NCBI RefSeq assembly: GCF_000429525.1
Contig: NZ_AUCA01000033.1
Span: 1-36,364 of the forward strand
Direction: 5' to 3'
Source: Alicyclobacillus contaminans DSM 17975
GTDB lineage: Bacteria; Bacillota; Bacilli; Alicyclobacillales; Alicyclobacillaceae
DNA: 36,364 nt
The translations under genes were made by a program, and so were the position numbers. Of the stretch, positions 1-8,302 are shown piece by piece. How positions within the stretch are numbered: position 1 is the first letter of the stretch; each line of letters begins with the position of its first letter. The notes under the pieces were generated by a model. It saw only the letters and a program-made list of their open reading frames with translations. It did not search any database and was not told the origin of the DNA.

Positions 1-235
1 TCACAATCGTACGCTGTTTCCGGTTGACCAACTCCAGGCGTTTTTTGTCCCGAGAGTGCATGAGCTGTTCATCCACGGCCTCCAAGGCCTGTGACAGCAG
101 ACTGCGTGCGCTCACTTTGACGGCCTTTTCCACGCCCTCCTCCAACTCTGCAAAGCTCCTGGAGTTAGATATTGCCGATTGAAGGTCAGCCATCAGCTGC
201 AGGAAAACATTCAAGGCGTGTCGAATCGGGAACAC
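1..235 (-). CDS. ISLre2-family (UPF0236) transposase, N-terminal fragment running off the window
   Basis: About 78 codons are readable before the left window edge. The stretch reading MADLQSAISNSRSFAELEEG, followed by a run with EQLMHSRDKKRLELVNRKQR, matches from memory the N-terminal region of ISLre2/UPF0236 transposases, where a helical head is followed by a 'RDKxRYxVVxKRxRTI' segment just before the first catalytic block. The catalytic part lies outside the window. I chose the GTG at 233-235 because AAGGAG lies about 10 bases upstream; an in-frame TTG at 212-214 is the alternative. The SD overlaps a nested hairpin (236-298), described separately. It is not possible to say from here whether the gene is intact. 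Confidence 0.7.
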   Translation of the reverse strand, partial: MFPIRHALNVFLQLMADLQSAISNSRSFAELEEGVEKAVKVSARSLLSQALEAVDEQLMHSRDKKRLELVNRKQRTIV

Positions 236-298
236 AGAGACCTCACTCCTTTTACCGCGCTGCAACGCGGTTGTTTTGGGTGTTGTAGTGAGGTCTCT
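236..298 (-). promoter_or_regulatory. Nested inverted repeat in the transposase leader overlapping its ribosome binding site
   Basis: A perfect 12-bp inverted repeat (AGAGACCTCACT at 236-247, AGTGAGGTCTCT at 287-298) encloses a second one (ACCGCG 254-259, CGCGGT 266-271). On the transcribed minus strand the downstream arm ends directly before the GTG start and takes in part of the AAGGAG. Such a structure would hide the start in transcripts that read in from outside, a known trick of insertion sequences; here that role is inference. Confidence 0.6.
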
Positions 299-469
299 TC
301 TATTTTTTCCTTCCCCCTTCCTCTCGAGGAAAAGCCCCTACTGAAACTTTACACGCTCAGAACGCCCCATCGCGGCAATCCAGCCGTCACTTCGTTGCCT
401 CAGCCGCCCACGTGAACAGCGGGCACCGACGCTGGCATCACTCATGCTCAGCGCAATATCCCCCGCGTG

Positions 470-478
470 TGCTATGAT
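470..478 (+). promoter_or_regulatory. Candidate extended -10 promoter of fabF
   Basis: TGC followed by TATGAT (473-478) forms an extended -10 element; the -35 region is poor. It would start transcription near 485, about 75 bases before the fabF ATG. The 236-559 gap otherwise holds only the transposase leader hairpin and pyrimidine-rich sequence. Confidence 0.4.
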
Positions 479-559
479 CTGGACAACACACTGCAGGACA
501 GGCACGGTTCCGAAGTGGAACAGCCCGTTCAGTACATATGGAATAGAGGCGAACGAACC

Positions 560-1828
560 ATGAGTCGACTCCACCGCGTCGTCGTCACCGGATTGGGTGC
601 TGTGACACCGTTTGGAACGGGAACGTCCCGCTTTTGGGACGCACTGTTGGCCGGCCAATCTGCGGTCGGAGAAACCACGAACCCAAAATGGCGCGAATAC
701 ACCCCCGTGATGGCGGAAGCCAAGACGTTTGACGCCAGCAGCGTTCTGCCAAGAAAACTCGTGAAAGATACGGATCGATTCACGCAAATGGCGTTGGTCG
801 CCGCCATGGAAGCGGTGGCCGACGCAGGGTTGGACGCGGTCGAGGGCAATCCGCTCTGCCCAAATCTGCCGCGAGACGAACTCGGCGTCTCGCTCGGCTC
901 TGCGTTCGGCGGCGTGCAATCCTTGGAAGAGGGCATGGTGCGCATTGCCACCGGCACCTCCAGCCGCGTCGGCGCGCGAATGATTTCCAAATCCATCCCC
1001 AACGCGGCTGCCGCAGCCCTGGCCATGCGCTATCAACTCCGCGGTCCGGTGATGACGTACGCCACCGCGTGCGCCTCGTCCGCCAATGCGATTGGCGAAG
1101 CCATGCACTGGCTGCAGACGGGCGAGGTCCAGGTGGTCCTCGCCGGCGGCGCCGAATGCCTGTTCACACCGGGCATCCTGGCTGGGCTGCGGAGCGCTGG
1201 CGCGCTTGCCCAGAGTGGCCCTGAGGACTGGAGCGCCTGGTCTCGCCCGTTCGCGGCGGACAGGCAGGGGATGGTGATGGGGGAAGGCGCGGCCATTCTC
1301 GTCCTGGAGACCCTGGAACACGCCAAAGCTCGCGGCGCGCGCATCTATGCAGAACTGATTGGGTATGGGGCGTCCAACGACGCATACCACGAAACGTCCC
1401 CGCATCCGAGCGGCGAAGGCGCGGCCCTGGCCATGCGCCGGGCGCTTCGCCGCGCCGGCCTTGAGCCCGCGGACATCGACTACATCAATGCCCACGCCAC
1501 CGCCACCCCGGCGGGAGACGCCGCGGAATCCGCCGCGCTCGCCACGGTATTCGGCCAGCATCTGCAAAACATTCCCGTGAGCTCCATCAAAGGCGCCGTT
1601 GGTCACATGCTCGGTGCCGCTGGAGCCATTGAAAGCATCGCCTGCGTCCAGGCGCTAGCAACGGGTTGGCTGCCGCCGACGCTGCATTGCCATCCGGCCG
1701 ATCCCGCCGCTCCACCCGACCTGGTTCCCCATCGCGGCCGCCCACAGGCAATTCGAACCGCGTTGAGCAATTCGTTCGGATTCGGCGGGCAGAACGGCGT
1801 GCTCATTTGGCGCAGACCGGAACTGTGA
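560..1828 (+). CDS. fabF: Beta-ketoacyl-[ACP] synthase II (KAS II)
   Basis: 422 residues, the usual FabF length. It condenses malonyl-ACP with acyl-ACP in the elongation cycle of type II fatty-acid synthesis (cytosolic). The N-terminus RVVVTGLGAVTPFGTG is the family signature. The Cys-His-His triad is visible: Cys171 in TACASS, His312 in NAHATATPAGD (most relatives have NAHGTSTP) and His349 in KGAVGHMLGAAG; the C-terminus keeps NSFGFGGQNG. I chose the ATG at 560, with AGAGGCG upstream, over an in-frame upstream ATG that would add 31 residues without homology. The gene is not in the usual fabHF or acpP-fabF setting; its convergent neighbour is another fatty-acid gene, fabL, whose stop codon abuts this one. 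Confidence 0.93.
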   Translation: MSRLHRVVVTGLGAVTPFGTGTSRFWDALLAGQSAVGETTNPKWREYTPVMAEAKTFDASSVLPRKLVKDTDRFTQMALVAAMEAVADAGLDAVEGNPLCPNLPRDELGVSLGSAFGGVQSLEEGMVRIATGTSSRVGARMISKSIPNAAAAALAMRYQLRGPVMTYATACASSANAIGEAMHWLQTGEVQVVLAGGAECLFTPGILAGLRSAGALAQSGPEDWSAWSRPFAADRQGMVMGEGAAILVLETLEHAKARGARIYAELIGYGASNDAYHETSPHPSGEGAALAMRRALRRAGLEPADIDYINAHATATPAGDAAESAALATVFGQHLQNIPVSSIKGAVGHMLGAAGAIESIACVQALATGWLPPTLHCHPADPAAPPDLVPHRGRPQAIRTALSNSFGFGGQNGVLIWRRPEL

Positions 1829-2602
1829 TTAAGGAATCACGAGAGAGACGCCGCCATCCACCTTAATCACCTGGCCGCGAATCATCTCGGCCTCGGGGGA
1901 GCACAGAAACAGCGCCGCGTTGGCCACATCCTCGGGCGTCACCATGCGGTGGTAAGGCTGCTTCGCCTGGAGCTCCGCCAGGGTCCGGTCCATGTCCGGG
2001 AAGTGCTCGAGCGCCTTCGTCAGCACGGCGCCTGCGGACAGCCCGTTGACGTTAATCCGCCGCGGAGCCAGTTCGACAGCCAGGTAGCGCACCAAGGCTT
2101 CCAGCGCCGCCTTGCTGGCGCCCACAGACGTGTAGTACGGGAACACGCGTTCACTGCCAAACGACGAGAGGGCCAGCATGGCCCCTCCGTCCGCCGGCAT
2201 GATCCGTTCGGCCCGCTGGGCACCCAGAAGAAACGCCCGAGCATTCACGTTGACGGTCCAATCCCACCCTTTGGCATCCACCTCGAGCGCCCGGCGGTTT
2301 CTCCCGGACGCCGCGTTATGTACGTACACATCCAAACGGCCGTACTCCTGCGCGATGGTGTCAAACAACCGATTCAACTTCTCCTCGTCGGCCACGTTGG
2401 CCTTCACCAACAGCGCCCGGCGACCCAGCGACTCCACCTGTGCGGCCACCTCCCGCGCCGCGTCGCCATTGCGGAAGTAGTGCACCACCACATCGGCGCC
2501 CTCCGCCGCAAAGCGAAGCACCAACTCGCGTCCAATCCCCCGCGAACTCCCGGTCACCAACACAACTTTCCCCGCGTACCGCTGAGGTCTATCCAGCACC
2601 AT
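1829..2602 (-). CDS. fabL: Enoyl-[ACP] reductase, FabL type (NADPH-dependent SDR)
   Basis: 257 residues of the short-chain dehydrogenase fold. VLVTGSSRGIGRELVLRFA near the N-terminus is the Rossmann glycine motif, HNAASG is the NNAG-equivalent, and YTSVGASKAALEALVRYLAV carries the Tyr-x6-Lys active site typical of enoyl reductases rather than the Tyr-x3-Lys of ordinary SDRs. WDWTVNVNARAFLL and EMIRGQVIKVDGG match Bacillus FabL as remembered. It should reduce enoyl-ACP in the last step of each elongation cycle, as an alternative to FabI and less sensitive to triclosan. The ATG at 2602 has GGAGGAAC five bases upstream. It converges on fabF with no intervening base. A looser SDR role is possible, but the FabL-specific blocks make this assignment fairly firm. 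Confidence 0.85.
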   Translation of the reverse strand: MVLDRPQRYAGKVVLVTGSSRGIGRELVLRFAAEGADVVVHYFRNGDAAREVAAQVESLGRRALLVKANVADEEKLNRLFDTIAQEYGRLDVYVHNAASGRNRRALEVDAKGWDWTVNVNARAFLLGAQRAERIMPADGGAMLALSSFGSERVFPYYTSVGASKAALEALVRYLAVELAPRRINVNGLSAGAVLTKALEHFPDMDRTLAELQAKQPYHRMVTPEDVANAALFLCSPEAEMIRGQVIKVDGGVSLVIP

Positions 2603-2635
2603 CGTTGTTCCTCCTCCGTCCCAAGGTTCCTCCTG

Positions 2636-2664
2636 ATTGTCGCACAACGGCGTTGAAAGACCAA
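2636..2664 (-). promoter_or_regulatory. Candidate promoter of fabL
   Basis: TTGGTC (2659-2664) and GACAAT (2636-2641) are separated by 17 bases on the minus strand, about 30 bases upstream of the fabL start codon. The hexamers are moderate matches only. Confidence 0.35.
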
Positions 2665-2769
2665 TGCGCATGCGCGGCTCAGCACCTGCGGGGCGTGACG
2701 GAAAGCGTTCTCCATCCGGCGTCGTCCCACATGCTGCACGGTGAAGCCCCTCGACCGGTTCCGCCGTCG

Positions 2770-2778
2770 TGATAGAAT
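2770..2778 (+). promoter_or_regulatory. Candidate extended -10 promoter of the glycosyltransferase gene
   Basis: TGA followed by TAGAAT (2773-2778), with TCGACC 16 bases upstream. The predicted start near 2785 makes an initiation codon at 2785 leaderless and favours the ATG at 2818. Confidence 0.4.
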
Positions 2779-2817
2779 GAGTGCGTGATTTTTTCCAGCA
2801 AAGGCAGGTTAATCAGC

Positions 2818-4203
2818 ATGCGTGGCGCCCATCGTTTGCGTTTGAGACCCATTGCGTATCTCTTCCTCCTCGCCGTGTACGCCTTTTCCGTGATCATGGC
2901 GGCCACCTCGGCCGACACGCTGTACGGCGGCGGTCGGATTTTATCGCATGTCACGGCGGCATGGGTATGGGAGGCACTGCCTTGGCTGGTGGCCTGCAGC
3001 ACTGCATTCGTTCTGGCGCGGTTCCGCGCATTCCGGCGAAATGGCGTGCAGCTTGCGATAATGATGGTGGTTTCCGGGGCCCTCTCCATTTGGCTGGTGA
3101 TGCAACCCCTCTCATATTCGCTCGACGTGCTTCGCTATCTGTGGGACGGACGACTGTTGGCTCACGGCGTGAATCCGTACGCGTACGTGCCGCAGGACCC
3201 GCACCTGCATTCACTTCAGCAATGGCCGTACTGGGGATGGATGGGGTGGAAGAACTGGCCGGAAGCGTATCCCCCGCTGGCGCAGATATATTTCGGCGCC
3301 ATCGCCCTGTTCACCGGAGGGACCGTGGTTCAGTACAAGCTGTGGATGCTTCTGAACGGCGCGGTGAGCGTTTGGCTGTTCCATCGGGTGCTGGCGAAAC
3401 GCCGAGCAGCACAGGGCGGCTCCGGACTGACCGAATGGGACAGACAGCGGTTCAACCTGTTTCTACTGCTTCCCCCATTGATCGTGGAAGCATTTGGCTC
3501 TGCACACGTGGACGCCTTTGCCATTCCCTGGATGCTGCTGGCCTGGTTGTATCGGTTGCAGAATCAACCGAAGCGCATGGCGGTGGCCATCGCCATGGCG
3601 ACGTGCATCAAAACGTATCCCATTGTGCTCTTGGCCGCGTTTCTTCACCGGGAAAATCGGCGCGAGGCCGTACAGGTGGTGGCCGTCTGCTTGCTGACCA
3701 TCGCTGTGTCGTACGGCCTGTTTGCCGGCGCTGGCTGGAGAGTGTTCGCCTTTTTCACGAAGATGCCGCAAATGGAATACAACGGAAGCCTGGAATATAC
3801 GTTGGCGAAAGCTTTCGGAAGCGTCATATCGAACCATGCCACGTTGCTCGTGGCACTCGCCGCCTTGGGCATGGCATCCGCGCTGTGGTTCACACGGCTT
3901 CGCCATGTAACGGTCGAGCGCAAGGTGTGCCTGCTCGGACTCGCGTTCCTGTTGTCGTCTCCCGTACTGCACCCGTGGTACCTGCTGCCGCTGCTCCCCT
4001 TCGCCGTGGTGGCTGACGACGCGGCGACATTGTGGCTGGCGGTGTTTTCCCACTTGATTGCGGACGAAGTCCCGCTGGATATGTACCTCGAATATGTACC
4101 GACGTACGGGCTGCTGCTTCGCCAACTGCGGGTGTACTGGGTGAATGTCAGCACCGCGGCGGCAGTTATCCCGATGAACCGCAGCGGCAGCAGCAGCCGA
4201 TGA
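2818..4203 (+). CDS. GT-C type integral membrane glycosyltransferase (GT87/mannosyltransferase-like)
   Basis: 461 residues with many hydrophobic segments, beginning with a span at about residues 8-30 (IAYLFLLAVYAFSVIMAA). The first extracytoplasmic loop carries YSLDVLRYLWDGRLLAHGVN followed by PYAY; the Asp and the WDG...NPY pattern resemble polyprenyl-phosphate-dependent mannosyltransferases of the DUF2029/GT87 group. A late HPWYLLPLLPF is also common in that group. It probably transfers a sugar from a lipid-linked donor at the outer face of the membrane, but donor and acceptor cannot be read from the sequence. Start: ATG 2818 with AAAGGCAGG upstream; a GTG at 2785 lies at the predicted transcription start. 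It stands alone, convergent with the SurA-N-like gene. Confidence 0.65.
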   Translation: MRGAHRLRLRPIAYLFLLAVYAFSVIMAATSADTLYGGGRILSHVTAAWVWEALPWLVACSTAFVLARFRAFRRNGVQLAIMMVVSGALSIWLVMQPLSYSLDVLRYLWDGRLLAHGVNPYAYVPQDPHLHSLQQWPYWGWMGWKNWPEAYPPLAQIYFGAIALFTGGTVVQYKLWMLLNGAVSVWLFHRVLAKRRAAQGGSGLTEWDRQRFNLFLLLPPLIVEAFGSAHVDAFAIPWMLLAWLYRLQNQPKRMAVAIAMATCIKTYPIVLLAAFLHRENRREAVQVVAVCLLTIAVSYGLFAGAGWRVFAFFTKMPQMEYNGSLEYTLAKAFGSVISNHATLLVALAALGMASALWFTRLRHVTVERKVCLLGLAFLLSSPVLHPWYLLPLLPFAVVADDAATLWLAVFSHLIADEVPLDMYLEYVPTYGLLLRQLRVYWVNVSTAAAVIPMNRSGSSSR

Positions 4204-4285
4204 CCCGCAGGCACAGGTCACCGGCTGTCGTCCACAGCAGAGCGTCCACCGGCAGATTCGCGCACTGTACCTTCTGCTCCCCACT

Positions 4286-4314
4286 GAAAAGACCGTCACC
4301 CCGTGGGCGACGGT
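4286..4314 (-). terminator. Intrinsic terminator of the SurA-N-like gene
   Basis: GACCGTC (4291-4297) pairs with GACGGTC-type sequence ending at 4314, with an inner CCC/GGG, and on the minus strand runs into TTTTC. The plus strand has no T-run after it, so I call it for the minus strand only. Confidence 0.7.
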
Positions 4315-4364
4315 CCTTCGTCACTCGTGCTCTGAATCCTGCGCCCGCTGCGGGCGTGACGGCG

Positions 4365-5096
4365 TTACTGCTGCGTTTGAGACGGATTTTCAATCGCCGT
4401 CTTCACACTCGCGTACTGGGGATCGAGAATGGTGATGGGATCCTGCTTCGCGAGGTTCGCCAGCAACTGATCCGACGGCACCGCCTTCGACTGCTTGTAG
4501 TCCTGTATCACCTGGTTTTTCACAGCACTCAAAGGCTGTGGATTTTTCTGGCCCGATTTTGTGTAATCCGACTTGTGGGCATTGTAGTAATTCTGAATGT
4601 CCTTGTCAGTGTACTTCACGTCCTTGGTGGCCAATTTCTCCTCCAGGACCTGCGTCTTCATGATGTCGTTAAAATCGGACATCGACATGTTATACTGGGC
4701 CAACATCGCGGTTAATTGCGAGGGATCTGTAATCCCGTACTGACTCTCAAACTGCTGCGTGGCCTGTTTGATGTCAGCCGCAGTCGCGGTGATGCCGTAC
4801 TTGGCAGCCCCGTCGGTGATCAACTGCTGCGTGATCATCTGCTGCAGCATCTGTTGACCGGAATTGCTCTCCAACTTGCTGTCGAACGTCTTTTGATCAA
4901 TCGCGTGGTTGCCGACCTTGGCAATCACCACCGGCTGGGACTGAACGTGCGCGACGGACGCCCACACCGCGCCCACCACGATGGCGCCCCCCAGAGCGCC
5001 GAGAAGCCACGACCATACCTGCGCCGGCCGCTTCGCGACGGCGGTTTCCTGTGCATTCGAAGTCCCGGACTTCGTCTGTTCCGAATTCTCCAACAC
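4365..5096 (-). CDS. Membrane-anchored SurA-N/PrsA-like protein
   Basis: 243 residues. A polar head of about 27 residues is followed by one hydrophobic span (WLLGALGGAIVVGAVWASVA, about 29-48), so the bulk should face outside. The rest resembles the SurA N-terminal domain: VIAKVGNHAIDQKTFDSKL is the classic opening of that fold, followed by Gln/Ala-rich helices. No parvulin-type isomerase domain is visible, and there is no lipobox, unlike PrsA. It may be a chaperone for secreted proteins; enzymatic activity is not supported. The start is GTG 5096 with GAGGGG five bases upstream, and the next codon TTG is an alternative. The gene lies just downstream of the qox operon on the same strand, separated by 215 bases, and ends at its own terminator. 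Confidence 0.65.
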   Translation of the reverse strand: MLENSEQTKSGTSNAQETAVAKRPAQVWSWLLGALGGAIVVGAVWASVAHVQSQPVVIAKVGNHAIDQKTFDSKLESNSGQQMLQQMITQQLITDGAAKYGITATAADIKQATQQFESQYGITDPSQLTAMLAQYNMSMSDFNDIMKTQVLEEKLATKDVKYTDKDIQNYYNAHKSDYTKSGQKNPQPLSAVKNQVIQDYKQSKAVPSDQLLANLAKQDPITILDPQYASVKTAIENPSQTQQ

Positions 5097-5311
5097 CGTA
5101 CCCCTCTCAACCTGTCAAAATGCTGTGGGAACCAGGCGCCCAGCGCTGTCTCACTGAACACCCGTGATCCGCGACGCTTGTACCATAATAACACATTCTC
5201 AGTGTACCACACAGGATGTGGAGCCTCTATGGACAGCCTGTGGAAGAATTGTGGAGTTCGGCAGGTGCCCCATGGTTCGCCGGTCGGCCTTTATGCCATC
5301 CTCCTGTCGCC

Positions 5312-5650
5312 TCAATACGTTTGCTCGCCGCCAAAGGTCATGATCCAGAGCGATCCGGCGATGATACAAACCGTGAACACAAAGGCGAGGGCCAGCGAGG
5401 TAACGTGGTACCTGGGGCCGTAGCTCTCCAGAAAGTGCATGAAGAAAAACAACTGAACCACGATTTGCAGCACCGCCAGAACGAGGATGACGGCCAACAA
5501 CAGCCCGTGGGGCATGGCGTGCGCCTGAACCAGCCACAGGGCCGCGAACGTGAGCACCAGGGAAACCACCAATCCCACCACGTGGCTCCACGGAAAACCT
5601 CGGTGAATCCCGTGAAACCCGCGAAGTTCCTCGTGATGTTCGGACGACAT
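5312..5650 (-). CDS. qoxD: aa3-type quinol oxidase subunit IV
   Basis: 112 residues with three hydrophobic spans: about 23-42 (VVGLVVSLVLTFAALWLV), 50-72, and a last one near the C-terminus (LALAFVFTVCIIAGSLWIM). The FPWSHVVGLVVSLVLT and FFFMHFLES segments are hallmarks of the bacterial cytochrome o/aa3 subunit IV family (CyoD/QoxD), a small non-catalytic subunit aiding assembly. The ATG overlaps the qoxC TGA by one base (TGATG), so translation is probably coupled. It is the last gene of the operon; I found no convincing terminator behind it. Confidence 0.88.
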   Translation of the reverse strand: MSSEHHEELRGFHGIHRGFPWSHVVGLVVSLVLTFAALWLVQAHAMPHGLLLAVILVLAVLQIVVQLFFFMHFLESYGPRYHVTSLALAFVFTVCIIAGSLWIMTFGGEQTY

Positions 5651-6273
5651 CACATCACCCCCTGCAGATACACAACGGTGAAAATGAACACCCAGACAAC
5701 GTCGAGAAAGTGCCAGTACAGCCCGACGATGAAAATCTTGCGGGCGGTCATGGCCGAGATGCCCCGACGACCGAGTTGATACAAAATGGACAGCATCCAG
5801 AGAATGCCGAGCGACACGTGGCAGCCGTGGGTCCCCACCAGCGTGAAGAACGACGAGAGGAACGCACTTCGCTGCATCGTCGCCCCGCGGTTGACGTAAT
5901 CCACAAATTCCCGCACTTCCAGAAAAATGAACGACAGACCGAGCAATACCGTGACGACCAACCACCCCATCGAGGCGCTCCGACGGCCCCTTCGCATTTC
6001 CAGTGTGGCCAGCCCACAGGTGAAACTGCTGACCAACAGGATCAGCGTTTCCGCTGTGAATCCCGGCACATCGTACAGTTCCTGTTCCGTCGGTCCACCG
6101 GCCGTGTTGATGTGCAGAATTTGATACATGGTGAACAGACAGGCGAACAAAATCAGGTCCGTCGCGAGAAATATCCAAAATCCAAAGATCTTGAGCGCCC
6201 CATCCTCGGTCGAATACTCAACCGGTACGTCGGAACTGGGCGTTGACAACACTTCTTCGTGTGCCAATGACAA
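5650..6273 (-). CDS. qoxC: aa3-type quinol oxidase subunit III
   Basis: 207 residues, with five hydrophobic spans. The heme-copper oxidase subunit III pattern is clear: FGFWIFLATDLILFACLF in the first span, SSFTCGLATLEMRRG, then FFTLVGTHGCHVSLGILWM and YWHFLDVVWVFIFTVVYL at the C-terminus. It stabilises the catalytic subunit I in the membrane. It starts at TTG 6273, three bases after the qoxB stop, with GGGGAGG nine bases upstream; the SD lies inside the end of qoxB. The stop overlaps the start of qoxD by one base. Length matches B. subtilis QoxC. Confidence 0.92.
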   Translation of the reverse strand: MSLAHEEVLSTPSSDVPVEYSTEDGALKIFGFWIFLATDLILFACLFTMYQILHINTAGGPTEQELYDVPGFTAETLILLVSSFTCGLATLEMRRGRRSASMGWLVVTVLLGLSFIFLEVREFVDYVNRGATMQRSAFLSSFFTLVGTHGCHVSLGILWMLSILYQLGRRGISAMTARKIFIVGLYWHFLDVVWVFIFTVVYLQGVM

Positions 6274-6276
6274 CGT

Positions 6277-8253
6277 TTACAACCTCCCCAGTGCAGCTTC
6301 GGTGCGGCGAATTTCTTCCACCGGGATGTAGTGATCTGTGTTGGTTTCCAGCGACCGCAGCAGGAGACACAGCATCACGCCCAGCCCCCCAAGGATTGCG
6401 AGCCAGTACCACTCGAACACCAGTCCGAATCCGCCGATGAAAAAGCAGACCGAAAGGATGAACGGACGGCCGGAGTTGTTCGGCATGTGAATCGGCTCGA
6501 GTGGTCGCAGTTCTTTCTGCACGTCTTCGCCGCGCCGGCGCGCTTCTTTTTCCGCCCACCAGGCGTCCCGCGCGGTCACCGTCGGAATGCGGGCAAAGTT
6601 GTAATGCGGCGCAGGGGAGGGCAGTGACCATTCGAGGGTGCGGCCATCCCACGGATCGCCGGTGACATCTCGTTCCGGAAAGCGAATGCTGTAGAGAACC
6701 TGCCACACAATCAACACGAATGCGATGCCCATCAGATACGCGCCAATGGTCGATATCAGGTTCAACGCGGTCCAGCCCATGCCCGCCGGATACACGTAGA
6801 TCCGCCGCGTCATGCCCATGAAGCCGAGTTCGTACTGGGGCAAGAAGCAGACGTAGAACCCGATGTTGAAGACCCAGAACGCCCACCGCCCAATGCGCTC
6901 GTTCAGGATAATCCCGAACATTTTCGGCCACCAGTAGTACATCCCGGCGAGCATGCCGTACACCACGCCGCCAATCAACACCTGGTGGAAGTGCGCAATC
7001 AGGAAGTAGCTGTTGTGGTACTGATAATCGCCCGGCGCCACGGCCAACATGACGCCGGTCGCACCGCCGATGGCAAAGTTGGGGATGAATCCGATGGCCC
7101 ACAGCATGGGCAATTTGAGTCGGATGCGCCCCTGATACATGGTGAACAGCCAGTTGAACACCTTCACACCCGTCGGAATGCCAACCGACATGGTGGAGAT
7201 GGCAAAGAACGAGTTCACCCCCGGGCCCGCCCCCATGGTGAAGAAATGGTGCAGCCAAACCAGGTAGCTGATGACTGCAATCGCCATGATGGACGCCACC
7301 ATGGAGGCGTAACCGAACAGCCGTTTCCGTGAGAACGTGGCCACCACTTCCGAAAATATCCCGAACGCCGGCAGAACGACGATGTACACCTCGGGGTGCC
7401 CCCACACCCAGAACAAGTTGACGTACATCATCGGATTGCCACCCTGCAGCATGGTGAAGAAATGGGCGCCGAACAGCCGGTCAATCATCAGCAGCGCCAG
7501 CGCCACCGTGAGCGCCGGAAACGAGAAGATGATGAGAATGGACGCTCCGACAACGGACCAGCAGAACATGGGCATCCGCATGAGCGTCATGCCGGGGGCT
7601 CGCATCTTCAGAATGGTCACCAAGAAATTGATGCCGGTGGCCATACTGCCAATCCCCGAGATCTGCAGAGCGAGCAAGTAGAAATTTTCTCCCGGTCCCG
7701 GATCGGTCGGCCACTCGGTCAATGGCGGATAGCTCGTCCACCCCCCATCCGGCGATCCGCCGATGACGAACGACAGGTTGAGCAGCAGGGCACCGAAGAA
7801 GAACAGCCAGAAGCTGATGGCGTTCAAGTACGGAAAGGCCACATCGCGCGCACCAATTTGTAGCGGCACGGCAATGTTGAACATCGCGAAGATGAACGGC
7901 ATGGCCATGAACAGAATCATGATGGTGCCATGGGTGGTGAAAATTTGGTCGTAGTGCTCCGCCTCCAAGAAGCGCATGTTCGGCAGAGCCAGCTGCGTGC
8001 GCATCAGCATCGCGTCCACGCCGCCCCGGAACAGCATGAGCAGCGCGGCAATCAGATACATAATCCCAATCTTCTTGTGGTCGACGGTCGTGATCCACTC
8101 CCGCCACAGCCATCCCCACTTCTTGAAGTAGGTCAGGACAAACACGATGGCCACCAATGTCAACACAATCAGCACGTCCGACGCGTAAATCATCGGATCG
8201 CCCGTCACGAAGAACGGAGTGGCCACGTTGTTTACGTAACCTGGCAAATGCAT
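6277..8253 (-). CDS. qoxB: aa3-type quinol oxidase subunit I
   Basis: 658 residues, the length of QoxB/CyoB rather than the shorter cytochrome c oxidase subunit I. It holds the low-spin heme, the high-spin heme and CuB. Visible ligands: TTHGTIMILF (heme a His), WVWGHPEVYIVVLPAFG (CuB His with the cross-linked Tyr), LVWLHHFFTMG (two CuB His) and NSYFLIAHFHQVLIGG (heme ligands). The proton-channel region PLQIGARDVAFPYLNAISFW is intact. It reduces O2 to water with electrons from menaquinol and pumps protons. Start ATG 8253 has AGAGGGAAG upstream. It follows qoxA by 49 bases and is nearly contiguous with qoxC. Confidence 0.96.
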   Translation of the reverse strand: MHLPGYVNNVATPFFVTGDPMIYASDVLIVLTLVAIVFVLTYFKKWGWLWREWITTVDHKKIGIMYLIAALLMLFRGGVDAMLMRTQLALPNMRFLEAEHYDQIFTTHGTIMILFMAMPFIFAMFNIAVPLQIGARDVAFPYLNAISFWLFFFGALLLNLSFVIGGSPDGGWTSYPPLTEWPTDPGPGENFYLLALQISGIGSMATGINFLVTILKMRAPGMTLMRMPMFCWSVVGASILIIFSFPALTVALALLMIDRLFGAHFFTMLQGGNPMMYVNLFWVWGHPEVYIVVLPAFGIFSEVVATFSRKRLFGYASMVASIMAIAVISYLVWLHHFFTMGAGPGVNSFFAISTMSVGIPTGVKVFNWLFTMYQGRIRLKLPMLWAIGFIPNFAIGGATGVMLAVAPGDYQYHNSYFLIAHFHQVLIGGVVYGMLAGMYYWWPKMFGIILNERIGRWAFWVFNIGFYVCFLPQYELGFMGMTRRIYVYPAGMGWTALNLISTIGAYLMGIAFVLIVWQVLYSIRFPERDVTGDPWDGRTLEWSLPSPAPHYNFARIPTVTARDAWWAEKEARRRGEDVQKELRPLEPIHMPNNSGRPFILSVCFFIGGFGLVFEWYWLAILGGLGVMLCLLLRSLETNTDHYIPVEEIRRTEAALGRL

Positions 8254-8302
8254 GGACTTCCCTCTTTTCCGCCGCAGATTTCGTGGGCCATGGTCTGCAG
8301 GG

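Noticed and set aside
338-1606. A 422-codon open frame on the minus strand
   Set aside because: Antisense to fabF, low-complexity Gly/Arg/His composition, no recognisable domain.
4286-4320. The hairpin as a terminator for the glycosyltransferase as well
   Set aside because: On the plus strand no T-run follows the stem.
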